Assembly: GCA_003427395.1 (NCBI GenBank)
Contig: BFEA01000153.1
Span: 858,456-882,726 of the forward strand
Direction: 5' to 3'
Origin: Chara braunii
Taxonomy: Eukaryota; Streptophyta; Charophyceae; Charales; Characeae
DNA length: 24,271 nucleotides
Shown here piece after piece: positions 20,141 through 24,271 of the stretch. The stretch's first letter is position 1. Each line of letters starts with the position of its first letter. Below the pieces are notes generated by a model. It did not search any database and was not told the DNA's origin. It saw nothing but the letters and a program-made list of their open reading frames with translations. Position numbers and translations under genes: made by a program.

Positions 20141-20937
20141 TCGTTCCACCACGGGGTTTGTGCTCACTCCTCACACTTGTTCGTGGGTGTTTGTGCAGTC
20201 GGGGCTACATCATGTTTTCGCGTTCCGTTCCCTACTGAGGAGCTTAGGGCTACGGACTTGAGAATGTTGTGGAACGTCTGTGGAGATTACAACAACGGTC
20301 ACGAGGTGGTGTGCTTGGTTCGCAAAGGGGTCAGTTCAATTCCGTTGAGCAGAAAAAGTCTTCAAACTCTTGTTCAGCGGGAATGGCTTTCCGACGAGGT
20401 GGTGGAGTCGTACTTGGCCTTGCTTGCCAACGTTGTGTTGCCTGGGTGTCCTTCTCCTTAAATTTTCAGTCTATTTTTCTATACCAAGCTCGTCCGTGGC
20501 GGCTATCGACATAATAGGGTTGCGAGATTGACAAAAGATGTGGATATTTTCTCGCACGAGATGATCTTGATTCCTGTCCATAAACATGGAGTGCATTGGA
20601 CCCTATCGTGTTTTCGAGAACAACGGCTGGAGTACTACGACTCCCTCGTACAAGACGATGCGGTTTTTCTTCCGATGTGATTGCGAACTTCACGCAATAC
20701 CTCCGTGCCGAAGCAGTTTGTTATTGTGGTCCAAAAACGAAAGTGGATCTCCAGGAGCCCAAGGTGGTTGTTCGTGGTGTCCCTCAACAATCGGACGGGT
20801 CGAGCTGCGGTGTTTTCATGCTCCCCTTCGCTTCATTGTTTGCACGAGGCTGTCCGCCACCATTTCCGATAGCCCAAAGCGACATTCCAAACATCCATCT
20901 GAGGATTGCGGTGGACATACTCCAAGGCGCTCAATGA
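20141..20937 (+). pseudogene. Ulp1/SENP-like C48 cysteine protease domain (stop and frameshift)
   Basis: The domain opens in the frame inherited from upstream with SIPLSRKSLQTLVQREWLSD and EVVESYLALL, the usual beginning of a Ulp1 fold. After TAA at 20459-20461 the frame continues with FFYTKLVRGGY, TKDVDIFSHEMILIPVHKHG, VHWTLSCF (catalytic His) and LEYYDSLVQ (catalytic Asp). In the T5 run at 20664-20668 one base appears missing. The next frame then gives SSDVIANFTQYLR and VPQQSDGSSCGVFML (oxyanion Gln and catalytic Cys), ending at TGA 20935-20937. All catalytic positions are therefore present across the break. The family removes SUMO or related modifiers; in plants such domains are often carried by transposons (MULE, CACTA types). 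Being in one frame with the region from 15350 on suggests an original fusion protein. An acceptor-like tract (ttctccttaaattttcag) ends at 20469, so a mini-intron covering the TAA cannot be fully excluded. Confidence 0.8.
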
Positions 20938-21755
20938 TACCATTGTTGTAAAAATACGCGTAGTTTTTTTTTCGAAATGCCATAACCAGAAGTGCGAATC
21001 TATTCCCACTTGATCTAGCAGTCAACCGGTTCGAGTTGTGCTGTTGTTTTCATGGGGTGCCGGATTGCAGTGGACGTTTTGGTCAAGTACACGCTTAGGT
21101 GTCGATGTGAATATCCCAACCTCGTGCTGTATTAATTTTTTAAGGGTTCTTCAATTCGTGGAACCTGTCATCTTTACTCGTAGGACTTTTGGCAGCGCCG
21201 TGCTTCCTTTGTTTGTTTTCGGGTTATTCTCATTGCTTGCCGCGCAACATCAGCCAGAGGGTAGCAGCGGACGCTTACGTGAAGTAGAAGCTTAGATGTC
21301 GATGTAAATATCCCAGCCACGTGGTGCAGTTCCTTTCTAGTAGACCCTTACATATCGGATGTGAATATCCCAACTTTGTGCTCCTTTTGTTTATTTTCGG
21401 GTTGTTCTCCCTATGTCCTCTCAGACCGCGGCAGCACCGTGCTGCGTTTGTTCGTTTCGAGGTTGTGCTCCTGTTTTACTCATGTGAAAGATATTGACTC
21501 TTTATTCTTGGTCGCCAAATTGTTTCGTGCTTATCTTTTTCGTTCGCGAGACTTTGTGGCGTGAAAGCCCCTCTCCCCCGCCCCACCCCGACCACCCAAC
21601 TTTCATATGTTTTGGCTTGTCCTTGTTCTGTGTGTGCCGCCCCATTTTACGGTTCACCCCCTCTGCTTGTCTCGATTGAATGCTGTCTGTTGGTTCCTTA
21701 TGACAGTTGCGAACTTGTTTTCCGTTCGGAAACCAATTGTCCCCAGAATGTATGT
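20938..21755. other. Intergenic, no gene; short repeats
   Basis: A palindrome copy with one mismatch (TGCGA, ATCTAT, TCCCA) lies near 20993, just after the protease. The words gatgtgaatatcccaac (about 21104), gatgtaaatatcccagcc (21301) and gatgtgaatatcccaac (21359) mark irregular repeats. Frames here are short and Phe/Leu/Val-rich, from T-rich DNA, and I do not support any as genes. Confidence 0.5.
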
Positions 21756-22662
21756 GTGCTTGAAGTTGTTTTACGGATTCAGCGGTGCACTAAGTGATCA
21801 CCAATTTTGTTATCCCCGGAATACATCTCGTGCTCTCCACGGAATGCTGGTTGTTGTTTCCGTATGAGAAATGCGAACATATTCGCACCTAGGATGCCGT
21901 ACATTTGTGATTAAATTGTTGGTTCCATGTGAGAAATGAGAACATATTCGCACTTTGGCTCCATGTACTTTGTGATATTTGGAAAGCCTCCGTGCACTTT
22001 GCATTGTGGGATTGTATGATATTCCGCGTTCACTAACTTTTTGAAACGTCTCTGTATGCTTTGCAATTTGCCCTCGAATGAATTTTCTGCATTGAATGGT
22101 TTCTGATACCTGTTCGTGTACTATGAGAATTCACCTTTGGAAAAACACTACGCAAGTTGAGATGTTTTCACCTCGATGTTTGCGATGTCTCCGTGTGCTT
22201 TGCAATTTGACTTGTGCTTAAAGTTGTTTAACGGATTCAGCGGTGCACTAAATGATTGTCAATTTTGTTCTCCCCGGAATACATCTCGTGCTCTCCAATG
22301 GATGCTGACTGTTATTTCCGTATGAGAAATGCGAACATATTCGCACTTTGGATGCCGTGCATTTGTGATTGAATTGTTGGTTCCATATGGGAAATGAGAA
22401 CATATTCGCACTTTGGCTACATATACTTTATGATTTCTGGAAAGCCTCCGTGCACTTTGCCATGTGGCATTGTATGATATTTTGCGTTCAATTTTGAAAG
22501 TCTTTGTGCTTTGCAATTTGCCCTTGAATGAATTTTCTGCATAGAATAGTTTCTGGAAACTGATCGTCTGCTCCAAGACTTCACCTTTGGAAATACAGTG
22601 CGCAACTTGAGATGTTTTCACCTCGATGTTTGCGATGTCTCTATGTGCTTTGCAATTTGACT
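21756..22662. repeat. 458-bp direct duplication
   Basis: Copy one begins at 21756 (gtgcttgaagttgtt) and copy two at 22214 (gtgcttaaagttgttt). They match throughout, with small indels. Each carries a perfect palindrome (21872-21887 and 22330-22345, spacer ACATAT) and, 50 to 70 bp further on, a one-mismatch copy (TGAGA, ACATAT, TCGCA). A fragment of the unit's end (gatgttttcatctcgatg) is repeated again at 22667-22690. No gene. Confidence 0.9.
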
Positions 22663-22833
22663 TGAGATGTTTTCATCTCGATGTTTGCGATGACAAGAGA
22701 TACTTGTATGAATGGATATGAATCTTCTACACAGAAAGATTTGATGGAGTTGTCAACCTGTGATATAGAAATGACAAACCGATATCCATATTAAATCGTC
22801 GCGCTGATGGACTGCGCAACTGCTTCTCCATCA

Positions 22834-22855
22834 AAGTGCGAGTTCAATCGCACTT
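22834..22855. repeat. Best copy of the dispersed palindrome, 8-bp core arms plus flank
   Basis: AAAGTGCGA, spacer GTTCAA, TCGCACTTT: both 9-bp arms are perfectly complementary (22834-22842 and 22847-22855 approximately). Confidence 0.85.
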
Positions 22856-22974
22856 TTGGTGTGAGCCCTGAGCAATTCCCTCGCACTTTGCTTCACGTCG
22901 AGGAGGGGATCGAACGCACCGCCTTTAAGCACCTGCACATCACGACACAAGAGCACGTCCCAATTGGAACATCA

Positions 22975-24071
22975 TCGGGTCATCACCTCATCGACTCTCA
23001 AGATGACTACAGCCAACAGCGGTTGGATGACAGGTCCGGCTATCTGATAGGGATCTCACGGTGGAGTGCGAAACTCTGCTCTTAAAGATCCACACCGGGT
23101 AGAAGGTCCTGCAAGCAGCCGCTGCTTGCTTGTAAGGCATCTTATGATGTGTTGATATAACCGACATCCAGAACTGCTTGGTGAGCATCTAGTGCTACGC
23201 CAATGAGTTCCAAACACGGCAGCAAAGTCCCTTAAGAGTGTTCTTTGTCGGGTCCTCACCACATCGACTTTCAAGATGACTACAGAAAACAGCGGTAGGA
23301 TGGCAGGTCCGCCTACCCGATGTGGATCTCACGGTGGAGTGTGAAACTCTTACCCCAAAGATCCACACCGGGTAAAAGGTCCTTTAAGTAGCCGGTGCTT
23401 GCTTGTAAGGCATCTTATGATGTGTCGATATGACAAACATCCTGAACTGCTTGGTGAGCATCTTTTGCTATGCCAATAAGTTCCAAACACGGCAGCAAAG
23501 TCCCCTCAGAGTGCTCTTTGTCGGGTCCTCACCTCGTCGACTCCCTCAAGATGACTACAGCTGACAGCGGTAGGATGGCAGGTCCACCTACCCGATGTGG
23601 ATCTCACTGTGGAGTGCGAAACTCTGCTCTCAAAGATCCACACCGGGTAGAAGGTTTTGCAAGTTGACGCTTCTTGCTTGTTAGGCATCTTATGATTTGT
23701 CGATATAACCGACATCCAGAACTCCTTGGTGAGTATCTAGTGCTACGCTAATAAGTTCGAAAAACACGGCAGCAAAGTTCACTTAGAGTTTTCTTTGTCG
23801 GGTCCTCACCTCATCAACTCCCTCAAGATGACTACAGCTAACAGCAGTAGGATGGCAGGTCCACCTATCCGACGTGGATCTCACGATGGAGTGCGAAACT
23901 CTGCTCTCAAAGATCTATACCTGGTAGAAGGTCCTGCAAGCAGCCGCTGCTTGCTTGTAAGGCATCTTATGATGTGTCGATATAACCGACATCCAGAACT
24001 GCTTGGTGAACATCTAGTGCTACGCCAATATGTTCTGAACACGACCGCAAGGTCCCCTGAGAATGCTTTTG
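22975..24071. repeat. Satellite of about 273 bp, four copies
   Basis: Copies start at 22975, 23248, 23521 and 23798, each opening with tcgggtcctcacc (first copy tcgggtcatcacc) and containing atgactacag, gtggagtgcgaaactct, cgggtagaaggt, tgcttgcttgtaaggcatct and gtgctacgccaat. Intervals are 273, 273 and 277 bp. Frames within it (for example 23795-24088 +) recur with the period and carry stops in other copies, so I treat it as non-coding satellite. Confidence 0.9.
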
Positions 24072-24226
24072 GCACTGAAGTCCTCTGACCGCCGACCGTT
24101 TGACACTTCATGAAGGTTGACACTTCTTGAAGGTGGTCTACCACTTCTTACAGGTGGTCAGTCACCAAACAGATCACGACCTGACATCAACCTCGATAAC
24201 TGCGAATTGACTCGCTGTTCAACTAG

Positions 24227-24227
<1 letters not shown>

Positions 24228-24271
<44 letters not shown>
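24228..24271. repeat. (TC)n microsatellite running off the window
   Basis: Pure TC from about 24228 to the last base. A degenerate palindrome (TGCGA, ATTGAC, TCGCT) lies just before it at about 24201-24216. Confidence 0.95.

Noticed and set aside
14100-21020. Terminal inverted repeats bounding the long element
   Set aside because: Palindrome copies occur at both ends (near 14120 and 20993), but they occur everywhere, and I found no longer matching ends or target duplications by eye.
23795-24088. 97-residue frame in the satellite
   Set aside because: The equivalent stretches in the other three copies are broken, and the sequence follows the satellite period.

Overview
This is nuclear DNA of a eukaryote, very probably a plant-lineage organism with a large, repeat-rich genome. 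It has long microsatellites, satellites and minisatellites, splice-acceptor-like sites, and remnants of transposon-type proteins (a DUF7869-like protein, a Ulp1/C48 protease, coiled-coil gag-like fragments). No bacterial operon structure, tRNA, rRNA or CRISPR was seen. My best guess is a charophyte alga such as Chara; this rests on the general look of the protein families and is not proven. Almost every coding stretch is broken by in-frame stops or single-base shifts, so the window reads as a graveyard of mobile-element genes embedded in repeats.

Layout. 1-3560: short repeats, two decayed coiled-coil (gag-like) remnants on +, a cluster of small palindromes, then facing GA and TC microsatellites. 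3552-6815 (minus): three head-to-tail copies of an unrecognised gene; two are clear paralogs and the third is distant. Each exon begins after a pyrimidine-rich acceptor in the same codon phase. 6804-7151: a 174-bp tandem repeat. 7221-9333 (minus): a DUF7869-like gene with one frameshift and two in-frame stops. 9500-14150: no gene; 96-bp repeats, 1.6 kb of GCGATGG-rich degenerate repeats, 55-bp and 149-bp repeats, AT microsatellites, and an array of an interrupted palindrome. 14300-20937 (+): a very long decayed gene. From about 15350 to 20660 a single reading frame holds only about ten stops. It carries, in order, a lysine/glycine-rich N-terminus, a possible degenerate amino-methyltransferase-like core, Gly-Lys repeats, acidic tandem repeats and a Ulp1-like cysteine protease with its catalytic residues present. 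20938-24271: no gene; a 458-bp duplication, a roughly 273-bp satellite in four copies, and a TC microsatellite at the edge.

The most unusual signal is a dispersed interrupted palindrome, core TGCGARTNNAYTCGCA. It occurs nine times with both 5-bp arms perfect and a constant 6-bp spacer, plus many one-mismatch copies. It lies between genes, in tandem arrays, in the 174-bp, 96-bp and 458-bp repeats, and once inside the long frame. The second is the stop-codon pattern: many stops are TAG or TGA, and at two sites a Gln is expected (one against a sister repeat that keeps CAG, one from the recalled family pattern). This fits C-to-T decay at methylated CHG/CG sites.
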